Shown here: one piece after another, positions 29,546 through 40,264 of the stretch
How the letters are laid out: each line of letters starts with the position of its first letter
Numbering within the stretch: the first letter of the stretch is position 1
DNA from: Semisulcospira habei
Taxonomy: Eukaryota; Mollusca; Gastropoda; Semisulcospiridae
Assembly (NCBI GenBank): GCA_036245525.1
Contig: BTPG01000003.1
Location: 143,157,359 to 143,221,358, forward strand
DNA length: 64,000 nt
Direction of reading: 5' to 3'
Program-made: the position numbers and the translations under genes
The notes under the pieces: model-generated
What the model was told of the DNA's origin: nothing
The model's database searches: none
Seen by the model: only the letters and a program-made list of their open reading frames with translations

Positions 29546-29586
29546 GTCTTGACAAACTTTGATTACGACAGGAGACTGTGGTAGGG

Positions 29587-29730
29587 CGAGGGTGACGTCC
29601 GAATGGCTTGGCGCCAACAAAACTACGGCGATAGTTCATTGGTGATGTCAGAATAGCTTGGCGCCTATCGGCGCCAAGCTATTCTGACATCACCATTGAA
29701 CTTTCATCGTCGTGCTACCTCCCAAGTTAG
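29587..29730 (+). repeat. GGCGCC-core foldback, variant copy
   Basis: Arms GATAGTTCATTGGTGATGTC and GACATCACCATTGAACTTTC around GGCGCCTATCGGCGCC. The termini match neither type A nor type B. Confidence 0.8.
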
Positions 29731-29818
29731 TTATCATGGTTTAACGCCGACGGGACTGACAACTACTCAGCCAAAGGCCACTCCGATGCGGCTTGTAACC
29801 CAAACAGGTATGAAGTAT

Positions 29819-30348
29819 GGCAGACCGTTCCAATGATAACCGATTCATTAATCAAATGACAAAATATTGAATGCTAGGACCAAATAATTATCGTAGGACT
29901 TATTCGATTTAATGCTAGGAATAAGTAATTATTCCTAGAACTAATTCCAAGCAATCAGCCAAAACAGCTTCGGCGAAATCCTCCAGTGAATGAACATAAT
30001 TTTATTTTATTTCTGCGAGTGTCTGAAATAACGTCTATGATTGGCTGCTGTTATTTTAAAAATTAAATCGTATTAGAAACACTTTTTGTTCTCGAAATAA
30101 ATACATTTTTCATTGGAATAATACATTTCTTCTGAGTATGAAACATTTTATGCGGAAGAAATACATTTTTCATTGGCACAATACATTTTTTTCCTAGGAT
30201 TAAATATTTTATCCGAGGAAAAAGTGTCACGCGGGGATGATTCTTGCTGTCTGACTGGATTGAATTAGTCATATGATAAATTATTAGTCCTAGCATCAGA
30301 TATTTTGTCCTAGGATTAATGAATACGTTATCAGTGGGACGGCCTACC
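29819..30348. mobile_element. MITE with 70-bp terminal inverted repeats
   Basis: Left GGCAGACCGTTCCAATGATA... (29819-29888) mirrors right ...TATCAGTGGGACGGCCTACC (30278-30348) over about 70 bp. The inside is AT-rich with repeats of TACATTTTTCATTGG and CCTAGGA motifs and no coding frame. The superfamily is not identified. Confidence 0.8.
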
Positions 30349-30937
30349 ATAATAAAGCCTTCACCGGTCAACTGATGGAAAAATTTCGACCTGAGCGCTC
30401 GACGCGATAGAGAATTGTGTAGAGAATTGTGCAAGATACACGTTACCGTCAAATCACGGCGGAATTCCCGCAATCCTCCTCTGATGGAAAAATACAGATT
30501 CAAATTTGGTATGAAAGAGGCATACATTTTGACTGCCACCAAAATTTACAGAAACTTGCATGGATTCTATGCCTTGTCTATTTCCTCACATTGCGTCAGA
30601 TGTCCTAAAGGACTCCCGGGCGGGCCTTTGGCAGTGTTGCGCTCTCGGCGCGTCATTTTATCAATATTTACAAGTACCACTCTCAATACACGTAAGCACT
30701 AGTACTTTAGACACGTGATGAAATATTTGTACATGTACTTTAAAAACCTTTTTTTTTTTTTAGACACTCACTGAGCAGTAAACGTAAAAATAAAAAATAA
30801 TAATAATAATTGCAAAGCAGAAAGAATGTGAATGACTCTGTAACAAAACTGCCGCTGGAAATGGAACTCACGCATAACACATCGCACTATAGGTCTACTC
30901 TGGAACACTTTGACGTGGCTCTTTTGAAAGAGGGGAC

Positions 30938-31072
30938 TAACGCTCTAACACACAGGCGCGGGATGGTCGTTGCGTCATGGTTCCTAACACCACGGGTAAT
31001 TAGTAAATGGTACTATTCACTACTACCCGTGTTAGGAGTAATGACGCAACGTCCATCCCGCGCGGCCTGTGC
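30938..31072. repeat. Large foldback palindrome
   Basis: CGCTCTAACACACAGGCGCG and GGATGGTCGTTGCGTCAT are mirrored by ATGACGCAACGTCCATCC and CGCGCGGCCTGTGCTCCAACG, with CACGGGTA inner arms and a short loop. I see no second copy in the window. Confidence 0.82.
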
Positions 31073-31274
31073 TCCAACGTTACCTTCACGCCAGATTGAC
31101 CCGGGTTAGACCAATGTGACGCCGGGTACCCCTGACGTTGAAATCATTTTGGAGACTAACAAAAGCGATACACCGTGAAAGAAAGTAGTGAGGTTTCGTT
31201 TGCAACGAACGACTCCTAACAACGAACGGGAATCATTGTAGTACACAGTGCAGAGCAACACACCACATAAAGAT

Positions 31275-31484
31275 CAACCCGTTTAGACCCAACGCCCTAC
31301 AGCAAGAGATAGATCGACCATTATAATTCATGGGTAGTGCCAGATTAGCTTGGCGCCTGAAGCTACCCTAATCTGGCACTATCCCAGAATTACCACGGTC
31401 AATCCATCTCCTACAAGTGGTACACAGTCGACAGGTCCGCCCTCCAAAATTGTGGAAATGCGGCCTTGGGCTTAAATGGGTTAA
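31275..31484 (+). repeat. Type A foldback MITE, copy 8
   Basis: CAACCCGTTTAGACCC start, GGCTTAAATGGGTTAA end. Sits in intron 1 close to the exon 1 splice donor (31514); the right hairpin arm is shortened. Confidence 0.85.
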
Positions 31485-31514
31485 ACAGAATGTACAATAA
31501 TAAAAACAACTCAC

Positions 31515-31842
31515 CAATGCTCTCCACCTCCTTGAAGGTGTTCTCCAGCGCGTGTCCCAGGTCGTCCAGGTGACGCAGGGAGCGCCGCTCCTCCTCGTCA
31601 ATCTCAAGTTGCTCCGAGTGCTCGCCGCAGCTGCTGTCGTCACTCAGGCTCTCGTCGCTCCTGGAGCGGTCACCAGGAGTCAAGGGGGAGGCCAGGAGAG
31701 TGTTGTTGGTGTCCAAAACGGTTTGAGAGGCGGTCCTGGTCGGGGGCTTGTCGTCCACAGACATGTCCATGAAGCGGACGGTGAGGCCACGCTTGCTGCT
31801 GTTCTTGTTTTTCTTCAGGGCGGACGTGATCCAGGATGGCAT
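31515..31842 (-). CDS. Exon 1 with start codon of unrecognised three-exon gene
   Basis: ATG at 31842 has a good context (A at -3) and is the first ATG; the frame further upstream begins only with TTG. Residues 1-109 open MPSWITSALKKNKNSSKRG, then RFMDMSVDDKPP, then an acidic Ser-rich region (RSRSDESLSDDSSCGEHSEQ), then a helical stretch LRHLDDLGHALENTFKEVES ending at the donor ATTG/GTGAGT (phase 1). No signal peptide or membrane segment is seen, so a cytosolic or nuclear protein is likely. A type A MITE ends only 25 bp inside the intron. Family unknown to me. Confidence 0.8.
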
Positions 31843-32500
31843 GGTACTGTTTGGCAGGGGTGTTATTGACGTAGCCAATTAAACAAAAAATGGACTAGAG
31901 AGTCAAAGAACGCGAACTTCTCCGCTGTCTTGTAAATTAATACTGTTTGGCTTGTCTGATGGGAATGGAGAGACTCTGGTTAATCACTGAACTCCTCTTT
32001 CAGCAGAAACGCGGCACTGAGACGTTACTGCTCAGATCAAAGCTAGCGCTGTTGCAGTATTCTGTCGCTGGAACTTCTTCAAATTGTCTGTTCAATTTGC
32101 TGTTCCTAGGTTGTAATGATTGTTTCTCTGGACACTGTAGGTTTCCTTCAAGTGCTGCTGTGTCGCAGGATATAGTGCTGAAGGTGATCGTCGCCAAGGT
32201 AAGCCTGGAGTTTAAGCAAGAGCTTGACACTGACGATGTCGTCTGGAGGTAAGGTGGAGGTGTCGAGCAAGTGATGCTTCCTAAACATGAACCCTAGAGC
32301 GACGCACAGAAAAGCTGAAGCGAGCTTCTTCACGGGCGCCTTTGCAGCCAGTGTACACTACTATATGTCTCAATCCCCAAAACTACTAGATTCACTCGCT
32401 GAAAGCACTACGGACTTCATAAAGTTGGACTGTTGGACCCTGTCGGAGTTATGCCGAAGTTCGGACGCTGTGACTGAAAATCAGACGGCCTGAAACAAAA
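31843..32500 (-). promoter_or_regulatory. Presumed 5' UTR and promoter region of the minus-strand gene
   Basis: Moderately GC sequence immediately upstream of the start codon without repeats. A TGACGTAG, one base from a CRE-like site, lies at 31869. I see no convincing TATA box, so the transcription start cannot be placed. Confidence 0.3.
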
Positions 32501-32905
32501 TAAAGAAAATCTACTGTAAAGATTGTCGACAAACAGAAACAATTGTATAGGCCAAAATATAACTCAGCGGTGATACTTCGAAAAAACATCATAGTTGATC
32601 TATCTCTTACAAAAGTGGACATTTATTTTGTCTTTGCCGTTACAGGACAGAACTAGTCTACAATCTTCCGACGGCTAAAGCTCAGTCTCGAATTTAGGAG
32701 CATCGGTCATTAAGTCCTTCATATGAACAAAAGAAAGCTGAAATTTCCTTGGATTTTGACTAAATAAAAAATCTGAGAAGACTATTTATGAACCATGGAC
32801 AACTGTTGGAGGCTTACAACACTGAAAGCGATTTAAAAAAAAAAAATTACGAAGACGTTTCGCTTGGAAGTTGAGGAAGGACAGAAAATTCATCAGCCTG
32901 GTTAA
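32501..32905. other. Stretch without recognisable features
   Basis: AT-rich, no ORF with coding character, no palindromes I could find. Confidence 0.5.
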
Positions 32906-32908
32906 CTC

Positions 32909-32974
32909 TTAAACTCCCAGAACTAAATAGCTTCCATTCGATAGAGTGGAAGAGATTTAGTTCTGGGAGTTTAA
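32909..32974. repeat. Short TTAA-bounded hairpin
   Basis: TTAAACTCCCAGAACTAAAT and its exact inverse ATTTAGTTCTGGGAGTTTAA with inner CTTCCATTC/GAGTGGAAG. The right TTAA is shared with the next element. Confidence 0.88.
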
Positions 32975-33050
32975 CTCATTCGCGGCCAGCCGCATCCGGA
33001 TGCGCGGCTTATGCCGCGCATCCGGATGCGGCTGGCCGCGAATGAGTTAA
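32971..33050. repeat. Perfect TTAA-bounded hairpin
   Basis: TTAACTCATTCGCGGCCAGC ... GCTGGCCGCGAATGAGTTAA; arms of about 36 bp extend through CGCATCCGGATGCGCGG with a loop of CTTATG. It is an 80-bp near-perfect palindrome including both TTAA ends, directly abutting the hairpin at 32909. Confidence 0.92.
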
Positions 33051-33191
33051 GTCGCTCAAAAGGCAACAGTTGGAACACTTACGATCAACCCGCGACAAAA
33101 TGTATTCAGGATTTGGAACCGACTTCAAAACCCAAACGCCACGTCTCTAGAAATTTGTTTGCATCTACTGCAACCTAATTTATATAAATCA

Positions 33192-33210
33192 CCCCCCCCC
33201 CCCCCCCCTC
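33192..33210 (+). repeat. Poly-C tract
   Basis: Homopolymer C run; nothing coding near it. Confidence 0.8.
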
Positions 33211-33363
33211 CAAAATGTGTTACCGCACATGGAGTGAGCTACGGTAGCCTTCGGTTGAGCGACCGCTCCCAGCCAGTTGACATTTCTTACTAACAAAACT
33301 ATGGCAGTTTTAAGCGTCCGATTCCCCTTCTTCAAATACGTAAACACTGGCGTAAATGGGGTC

Positions 33364-33433
33364 AGCAAGAGACGTAGATCCTCACGAGCCCCCGCAAGTT
33401 GCGGGGGCACATGAGGAACAACGTCTCTTGCAG
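33364..33433. repeat. CTCATGAG-type hairpin
   Basis: CAAGAGACGTAGATCCTCAC ... GAACAACGTCTCTTGC with CCCCCGCAAGTTGCGGGGG apex. Confidence 0.85.
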
Positions 33434-33590
33434 ATGGGTAGCGCTAAGTTAGGAATGAGACGGACTTGTCAAGACGTCAGCAGAAAAGCAGGTGGGACAG
33501 AGAATTCAAAAGGCGGAAGAGAGGGTGGGTTGACTAGAGTGTTTGTTGTTGTTTCTTGGAGTTAGAGTCTGGGGTATGTCAGAGGTGGCA

Positions 33591-33593
<3 letters not shown>

Positions 33594-33627
<34 letters not shown>

Positions 33628-33687
33628 CCACCGTTTTTCACATGTCAGCTGATGTTCGAGTTTTTTTTTTTTTTTTTTTTTTTTTTG
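33594..33687 (+). repeat. Poly-A and poly-T tracts
   Basis: An A run (33594-33626) and a T run (33661-33686) 35 bp apart, themselves able to pair. Confidence 0.85.
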
Positions 33688-34099
33688 GTGCGCAATAAGC
33701 GTAGGGCTGCCATAAAACTGCAGTTACGCTTCCATAAAATATTTAGAAACTCTTCCATAGTCAGCTAAGTCACATTCAAAAGAATTTCGCCTATGTTACC
33801 TCCGTGCTTAGCTCGTATCATATCATCTACATGTGAATTTCAAAATATAAAAAGAAGCTAAGCTTGCGTTATATATGAAATAAGAACTGTACGCATAATC
33901 TAAAAGTACAGATTTGCGGCCACTTAGAAGTCGTTATTTCCGCTTCATTGACCAAGGGAAAAGAATTCGTTGAAAGGGGTGAGAAACTGTATCCGAGCTA
34001 AATCTCTTGCCATATATTTATTGCCAATACATTAATACATTGTGCGCTGCTCTAGTATAGGTGCGTGTCTATTGGAACCTTTTCCCTTTTTTAAAGGGT

Positions 34100-34310
34100 A
34101 TGTGTGGGGGAGAGGTGTGCGTGTGTGTGTGTGGGGGGGGGCGGAGGGCTGCAGGAGAAAACCAGGCCACAGAGGTGGGGGGAGGGTGTAGGGGAGGGTG
34201 GCTGAGGGAGAAAACCGGACCACAGAGGTAGGTCGCTAACTAGCGAGAAAGGCGGAGGAGGTGGGGGTGGGGGGTGGGGGGGTGGGGGCAACTTTCGTTG
34301 TGGGGGACAT
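34100..34310 (-). repeat. G-rich degenerate repeat related to 37480-37800
   Basis: GGGG-runs with GTGTGTGT and GAGGTGGGGG segments, ending GGGGGCAACTTTCGTTGTGG; the region 37480-37800 on the other strand has the same order. Probably decayed inner parts of the CAGGGGCGGATC element family. Confidence 0.45.
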
Positions 34311-34769
34311 GTCAAACTCTAGCATGACACAGTGCCAGCAAAATGTCGTAGGCGCAGACCGGTGTAAAAGACCAAAATCATTAAATGACATCTGCGCCGG
34401 ATCGACCCGGGGACAGTTTGGCGTACGCCAAACTGACCTCGGGCCAATTTGGCGTAAGTGTCATTTGGGGAGTTTTCACTTCCCACACCTGCCACTCGTG
34501 ACCGTAAAGTGAGCCCAGGGCGATACAGCGTACGTCAATGTGATCTGGCGTAGGGGCTATTCTAGCGTGTTGCACTGGCACAAGCAAAACACAAAGCAGG
34601 AAGGTGTCTAGAAAATGTGTCACCCAGAAGCAACAAAAGGCAATACATCCAAGTTGAATAGTGTTACAGCAGTCAGGTGTAAGGGGAGATATGGAAGGGT
34701 GCGCGTGCGCGCGTGCCAGAAAATAGATCCGATTTCAGCTATGTGTCAACGTGGCATGTGTCACGCTGC

Positions 34770-35020
34770 TTAACCCATCTAGCCCCAACGCCCATCAGCA
34801 GCAGATGGACGGGCCATGATAATTCAAGGGTAATGCCAGATTAGCTTGGCGCCTTCAGGCTAATCTGGCACTACCCTTGAATTATCATGGTCAGGCGCCA
34901 AGCTAATCTGGCATTACCCGTGAATTATCATGGTCCATCCATCTCCTGCAACTGGTACATAATCGTTGAGCGAGACCTCCAAAATTCAGGAAATGTGGCC
35001 TTGGGGCTAAAATGGGTTGA
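34770..35020 (+). repeat. Type A foldback MITE, copy 9, with repeated arm
   Basis: TTAACCCATCTAGCCCC start; GGGGCTAAAATGGGTTGA end. The right arm GCTAATCTGGCACTACCC occurs, then a second GGCGCCAAGCTAATCTGGC arm follows, so the hairpin was extended by duplication. Confidence 0.87.
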
Positions 35021-35402
35021 GTAGACTGCAACTATGCCGGCAGACGCACCAAAGTCGACAAAACATGCTGACAAAATACCATGACCGAAATAGATACTGC
35101 AGCTTATTACTGTCGGTATTGTTAGCCTGTCAGCTGGATCACTCGATGAACCGGCCATACCCGTACTGCTAATGAAACACAGTAGTCCGAAATTGAATAA
35201 GCGACTAAAAATATACCCCGCAGTGTGGGTCGGGCAAATGCAAGACATCTGAGAAGACACGCTGACAATTTACATACCGCTGAAGCTCAGCTAATTAGCC
35301 TGTACGTTCGGTCACTCGGATAGACCATAAAAATACGCGTTAATAAAAATATGTATTCGAAACTCAGCTGATCTGAATGACAAGAAATAGGCCGCTGCAG
35401 GG

Positions 35403-35512
35403 CTGACTCGAGTATGCTAGTTCAAGGTAGTGCCTGATTAGCTTGGCGCCTGAAAGGCGCCAAGCTAATCTGGCACTACCCTTCAGAACTAGCATACTCG
35501 AGCCATCTACCG
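35403..35512. repeat. GGCGCC-core foldback with altered flanks
   Basis: CTCGAGTATGCTAGTTC arms replace CGACCATGATAATTC, on both sides in parallel (GAACTAGCATACTCGAG), while AGGTAGTGCC and AGCTTGGCGCC are kept. Paired change in both arms. Confidence 0.85.
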
Positions 35513-35761
35513 CTGGTTTGTCTTTTTAACAAAGAACAGGTGATCGTCGAACGCTACAGAGATTACGGTGACTAAACTAGACCCTGGTCTGGTAAGTGCA
35601 TTTTCTTCGAATAATAAAACATTAGAAAGCAGAACACGACACGACACACACAAAGTCCTGTGTGGGCCGTGTAGTAATAACCTACAAGTCGTATTTTCTC
35701 GATTTAACGAGACTTGTCAGCCGCAAATTACTCCTTATCTTGATTTTTATACTCCCATTTG

Positions 35762-35826
35762 TGGCGGTCTGTGATTTGGACCTTACGGTTACACGCCGTA
35801 AGGTCCAACATCACCGACCAACACAC
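35762..35826. repeat. TGTGATTTTGGACC hairpin
   Basis: GCGGTCTGTGATTTGGACCT ... AGGTCCAACATCACCGACC around CGGTTACACGCCG. Confidence 0.85.
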
Positions 35827-36134
35827 GAAGTTTTCTGAAAACCGCGAAATCGAACGAGGAAGTGACCTGCGGCACTAAATACAAGGCTCTAGATTCAATG
35901 ACTTTCTGTTCTATTCTTCAAAGGGCTAATGAAGTCTAGGGGGACGGATCATAAACAAGGGAGAGGCCATATATTTCGTTTGCGACGAAATACACCAGAC
36001 AGCTTCTTTTTGTTATCTTGCTTTTCAAAGCGATCTGCTCCACGGCAGGTCTTTGATTGCTAAAACTCTATACAACGAGTTATCAACGTCGCTTTGCTTC
36101 AATCGGGAGTTTTCTACCTTTTTTTTTTTTTTTT

Positions 36135-36322
36135 GCAAGGGCCGGCCGTGTGAATAAGGCACACGTACCACAGAGGTTTCTCATTGCTTTTTGAGCGCAT
36201 CTTTTCGGCCACTGGAAGAAGGTCTAGCGTCGGGGAGGCCTTCTGTGTCAGGTTGAAGGTCCCACACAAAGTTCGAACCGACCGGTCACGATTCCCCTCG
36301 AGGTTATTGATCCGCCCCTGTA
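36135..36322 (+). repeat. Decayed element ending GATCCGCCCCTG
   Basis: Right half carries GTTGAAGGTCCCACACAAAG and ends CGAGGTTATTGATCCGCCCCTG, as in the fuller copy at 46778. Confidence 0.5.
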
Positions 36323-36426
36323 CATATACTAAGAATATTCATGTAGGAGACACACGCATTGAGAACTGTTAACTCTTCACTGTCTGGAGTAGGAATTGTG
36401 CGCAAAGAGAGCCATTACGTTGTTAT

Positions 36427-36656
36427 GTTTCACTCATTGTGCCCGAGGTACGAAATGCCGTTTTGGGAGTTATCCTCTGAGGAGTGAATCCTCTCAGGAC
36501 TGCATTACAATTTAGGAGACAGATCGACCATGATAGTTCAAGGGTAGTGGCAGAATAGCTTGGCGCCTATAGGCGCCAAGCTATTCTGCCACCACCCTTG
36601 AACTATCATGGTCGAGCCATATCTTTGCTGTGGTGTGTCGCGGGCAGAGTGAGTTA
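36427..36656 (+). repeat. Type B foldback MITE, copy 3
   Basis: CACTCATTGTGCCCGAGGTA start; GTCGCGGGCAGAGTGAGTTA end; core arms about 36522-36612 nearly perfect. Confidence 0.88.
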
Positions 36657-36819
36657 TAAGCGATCTGCTCCATGGCAGGCTTTGGTTGCTCAAATTCGCC
36701 GATTCATCGGGTTATCAACGTTGTCGTGCCCCAGCTAAGACGCGTCTACCCTCCTTCAATCCAAGCGAGTAGTCACAAGTACCAGAGGTTTCCCCGTTGC
36801 CTTTTGGGCGTAACTATAG

Positions 36820-37196
36820 GATTGATTGATTGCTTAACGTCCCGACAGCAACAAGGCTTTCTCAGGACGTGCCTGCACTGCTTGTGAAAAAAAAAATAAA
36901 CAGAACATTGAATGTATGTCGCCAGCCGGTCAAATACGTTAAATAAACCTAACACATGGGGCTAAATAAAGCTAAGACCATTTAGCAACACACATCCAAT
37001 ATCAAGAGCTACAGGCAGTGCAGACAGTAGGGAGAGTTTTAAAAAGACAAATACAGGTGATTGGACCTCGGGTAGACAGAAACACATGCCCCAGAATAGA
37101 GAGAAAAACCCACCATGTGGGGCTGACCAGGGTGACCCTGGGAACTAAAAAATGCCTAACCCCACCCAAGTCCCCCAGGGCAGACCCGGGTGGGGT
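36820..37196 (-). mobile_element. 0.4-kb retroposon with (AATC)n tail, copy 1
   Basis: Minus-strand element beginning CCCCACCCGGGTCTGCCCTG and ending CTGTCGGGACGTTAAGC with AATCAATC tail. Flanked by imperfect 11-bp repeats GTAACTATAGG / GTAACTGAAGG. No Pol III box or ORF seen. Confidence 0.8.
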
Positions 37197-37369
37197 GTAA
37201 CTGAAGGAACTCTGCAGCGTACACAGTAAACAAGAGCAGAAAAGTCTTTCTTATTCTACGTCATTCAAACGTCATAATTTAAGATAGTTGTTTTCTCCAA
37301 CATTATTGTAAGACATACTAAGAACATTAATTATAAAAGACATATTACGAACTATTTACCGCAGGGGCG

Positions 37370-37860
37370 GATCTGGAGCCTCCCCCTCTCCCCTCAAATG
37401 CCATAAGACTCTTTAAAATGCTATAACACAGTTCCTTTTTGGGCACTTTAGTCGCCCCCCCCCCCACACACACACATACTTAATATTTTGGGGGTGAACA
37501 GGTCAAGAGGCTTGACCCCCCCCCTCCCCCACCCCTTGTTTGATTTTTTCCCGAGTGACACGAAGGCCCCCCTTCCCTCTTCTCATCCCCCCCCCCCACC
37601 CCTTTTCCCAGTTGTTCGATTTATCGCGACTGTCGACTACCCCTCTCCCCAGTTGTCTCATTTATCGGCGACTGTCGACTAACACCCCCCCCACCCACAC
37701 ACACACACACACACACTCCCACACACACACTCACCCCGCTTTTTCGGCGCCGGGGAGGCATTTTCTGTCAGGCTGAGAGTCCCAAAACAAAAAGTTGCCT
37801 CCCCCCCCCCCCCCCCCCAATTCTGGGCGAAGCGGGTCGCTTTACAGTCGGTGCCTCTGA
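37370..37860 (+). repeat. CAGGGGCGGATC element remnant with poly-C and CA tracts
   Basis: Starts CAGGGGCGGATCTGGAGCC, then C-runs (37454, 37518, 37588), (CA)n at 37698 and a poly-C at 37801. No clear right end. Confidence 0.5.
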
Positions 37861-38105
37861 GACGACAGCAGGCTTTAAGTCTAACCATGAAGTGTTTAAA
37901 CAAGACAACGACTCATAATTTGATGCAGGCCATTAATTGTTCATACATTTAGAGTTTAGTGCAGCCGAAGAGACCAAAAAACCAAACATGAGATATGTGA
38001 AAAATGTAATACTCATTAGATAAACTGACACTGCATCATAAAATTGTGTCTTTAATTCGTCGAGACACGTTTACCTCCGCGAAAAACTGAACGCCACCCA
38101 GCTGC

Positions 38106-38169
38106 AAAAGGTATAGATCCTCATGAGCCCCCGCGACTGCGGGGGCTCATGAGGACCTATGCCTCTTGT
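38106..38169. repeat. CTCATGAG-type hairpin
   Basis: AAAGGTATAGATCCTCATGA ... CATGAGGACCTATGCCTCTT; apex CCCCCGCGACTGCGGGGG. Confidence 0.9.
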
Positions 38170-38213
38170 GGACATCATTTTGAATCCGTGTTTCTTTGAC
38201 GAATGAGGATTTC

Positions 38214-38427
38214 TTAACTAATAACACATTCTGCTCCAGGACCGAAATCCGCAAATTTTTTAAGTTACCCCATGAAGACTGCATTTACACTTCTGGCTGA
38301 AACAGATCGAGCGTGACAGTTCAAGGGTTGTGCCAGAATAGCTTGGCCAAGCTATTCTGGCACAAACCCTTGAACTATCACGCTCGATCTATGTCTTGCC
38401 GTGGCGTGTCGGAGTTGAATGAGTTAA
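38214..38427 (+). repeat. Type B foldback MITE, copy 4
   Basis: TTAA at both ends (38214, 38424). Core GATCGAGCGTGACAGTTCAA mirrored exactly by TTGAACTATCACGCTCGAT; apex shortened to TTGGCCAA. Both arms carry the same ACGCT change. Confidence 0.9.
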
Positions 38428-38864
38428 CACTAAATCAGAAAAAAAAAGTAGCCTGTGTCCAACACTCCTCATTTACACACCCACGAAGATTAACAATGGT
38501 CCTAATTCTGGCTCTCTAAATGTGTCAGCACTGCGACCCAAAACAACGAGTGACCGAGTGCGTCTCACGGCGGCTGTGAGGGACGACTCTTTGTATCCAT
38601 CCTCCGTTGACGGATGTGAAGGCCGTTTGACGAATTAACAAAGATTTCAAAAACACAATCTACGCACGGCCGGTCCAGCATTCCTCACCCACGAAGGTTA
38701 ACAAATTACTAATGTATTTACCCTACTCCTGGCTTCTAAATGAGTTGGCTGCATTGCTACAAACGACGAGTGGCTTTGCCGGACTGACAAGCCGGTGCTA
38801 AGCGACTGTGCAACTACAAGCCGTATTCAGTTGTGATTTATTGCATCCTAAGGCGCCCGTCACT

Positions 38865-38995
38865 TAACAACCCTTATCATTCGGAATACACCAGTGTGTG
38901 AAATATGTTTAACCAAAGATAATGGATGACCAATCTTGGTCATCCATTATCTTTGGTTTAACTAAAGCCTCAGTATGATATGGGCTAAATTTTAT
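38865..38995. repeat. Foldback related to 14196-14651
   Basis: CCCTTATCATTCGGAATACA at left, then the hairpin AACCAAAGATAATGGATGAC / GTCATCCATTATCTTTGGTT, then CAGTATGATATGGGCTAAA. Confidence 0.75.
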
Positions 38996-39462
38996 ACAGG
39001 ACTGCGGTTTTCAGTACTAATGTATTTACTACTTACGGCTTCTAAATGAGTTGTCGGCATTACCCCAAACGACGAGTAGCAGACAGAGCCGGTGAGGCTG
39101 TTTACCGCGGCAAGATGCTAAGCGACTGTACCAAGCCACGTTGCTTATTTACTAATCAGTGCAGCCTAAGGCGCTGGTCACATTATCTTAATTGTAGAAA
39201 GGAATGTGGTGTTTTCGTATGAACTTACTACCCGTAAACCCGCGCACGCGGCTCGGTGCATGCAGACTTGCAGTGAGCTTGTACGGCCGAACCCACGAGA
39301 GTTCACGCGAAAAAAACGGCTCCAGCCACATTATCTTGCCTCTGCGTGACTGGCGCCTTTGCACCCATCCACCCGCAAACACTAACCCCGTGCTCTGTTG
39401 ACGGCCATTGAAGTAGAAAAAGAAAACACGCACACGTCAGCAGTAACCCAGACAACAAAGAC

Positions 39463-39520
39463 GGTCCTCGGGCCCATGACGGTCGCATCGTAGGCCCGAA
39501 GACGTTCTGCTGACTTGGGA
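39463..39520. repeat. GGGCCCACGAC hairpin family, decayed copy
   Basis: GTCCTCGGGCCCATGACGGT with the mirror TAGGCCCGAAGACG. Confidence 0.6.
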
Positions 39521-39697
39521 AGCGTGTGGTGATCCTTTAATCCTGGTTCACAACCTCAACTGAATCATCGGAAATGCGTCGGTCTTGGCTGAATACACGC
39601 TAAAATCGGTCCACTGTCTCGAAATCGCCAAAACCACGAGAAGACCGATGCGCAAAATTAATGGAGACTGAATGACCTGAGAAATATGGAAACTGGC

Positions 39698-39775
39698 TGA
39701 CTCGGGGCAGTGCTCGATTAGCTTGGCGTCTGAAAAAGAGCCAAGGTGATCAAGGGCTATTCTTTTACCTGTTCC
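39698..39775 (+). repeat. Decayed GGCGCC foldback core
   Basis: GGCAGTGCTCGATTAGCTTG then GCGTCTGAAAAAGAGCCAAGG. Confidence 0.5.
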
Positions 39776-39814
39776 GGTTTGCTTTCAAATTTCTTTGAAA
39801 AAAACCCAGCGCGT

Positions 39815-39887
39815 GCTGGTCTATGATTTTTATGCCTTGTGGCTGTAGGTCATATGGTCCAAAATCACAGACCAACACACATACTCA
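39815..39887. repeat. TGTGATTTTGGACC hairpin
   Basis: GTGCTGGTCTATGATTTTTA ... GGTCCAAAATCACAGACCAA. Confidence 0.75.
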
Positions 39888-39898
39888 TGTACAGTTCG

Positions 39899-40108
39899 CT
39901 AACCCATTCAGCCCCGACGCACTACAGCAGGAGATGGATCGACCATGATAATTCAAGGGCCGGAGTGCCAGATTAGCTTGGCGCCGAAAGGCGCCAAGCT
40001 AATCTGGCACTCCCCTTGAATTATCATGGTCGATCCATCTCCTGCAACTGGTTCATAGTCGTTAGATGACGCCTCCAAAACTTGGGAAGTACAGCATGAA
40101 TGACTTAA
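39899..40108 (+). repeat. Type A foldback MITE, copy 10
   Basis: CTAACCCATTCAGCCCCGAC start; TGAATGACTTAA end. Core arms are near perfect (39938-40042) with a matching extra GGAG/CTCC pair in both arms. Confidence 0.9.
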
Positions 40109-40219
40109 TAACATGGTCGGCTAGAACAAACGGCGGCTTTTACAACACTTTTCAGTCGGAGGTCCCGATCACACATTCTGTGTGTAAATTGCTTCCCGTA
40201 TAATAAACTTGCTATATAG

Positions 40220-40264
40220 CAACCCCCCCCCCCTCCCCCCCAAAAAAAAAAAAAAAAAAAAAAA
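40220..40264 (+). repeat. Poly-C followed by poly-A tract
   Basis: C-runs then more than 25 A; no coding context. Confidence 0.8.

Noticed and set aside
30063..30542. Minus-strand 159-codon frame with repeated IPMKNVF
   Set aside because: Lies within and beyond an AT-rich MITE; the repeats are MITE-internal DNA repeats.
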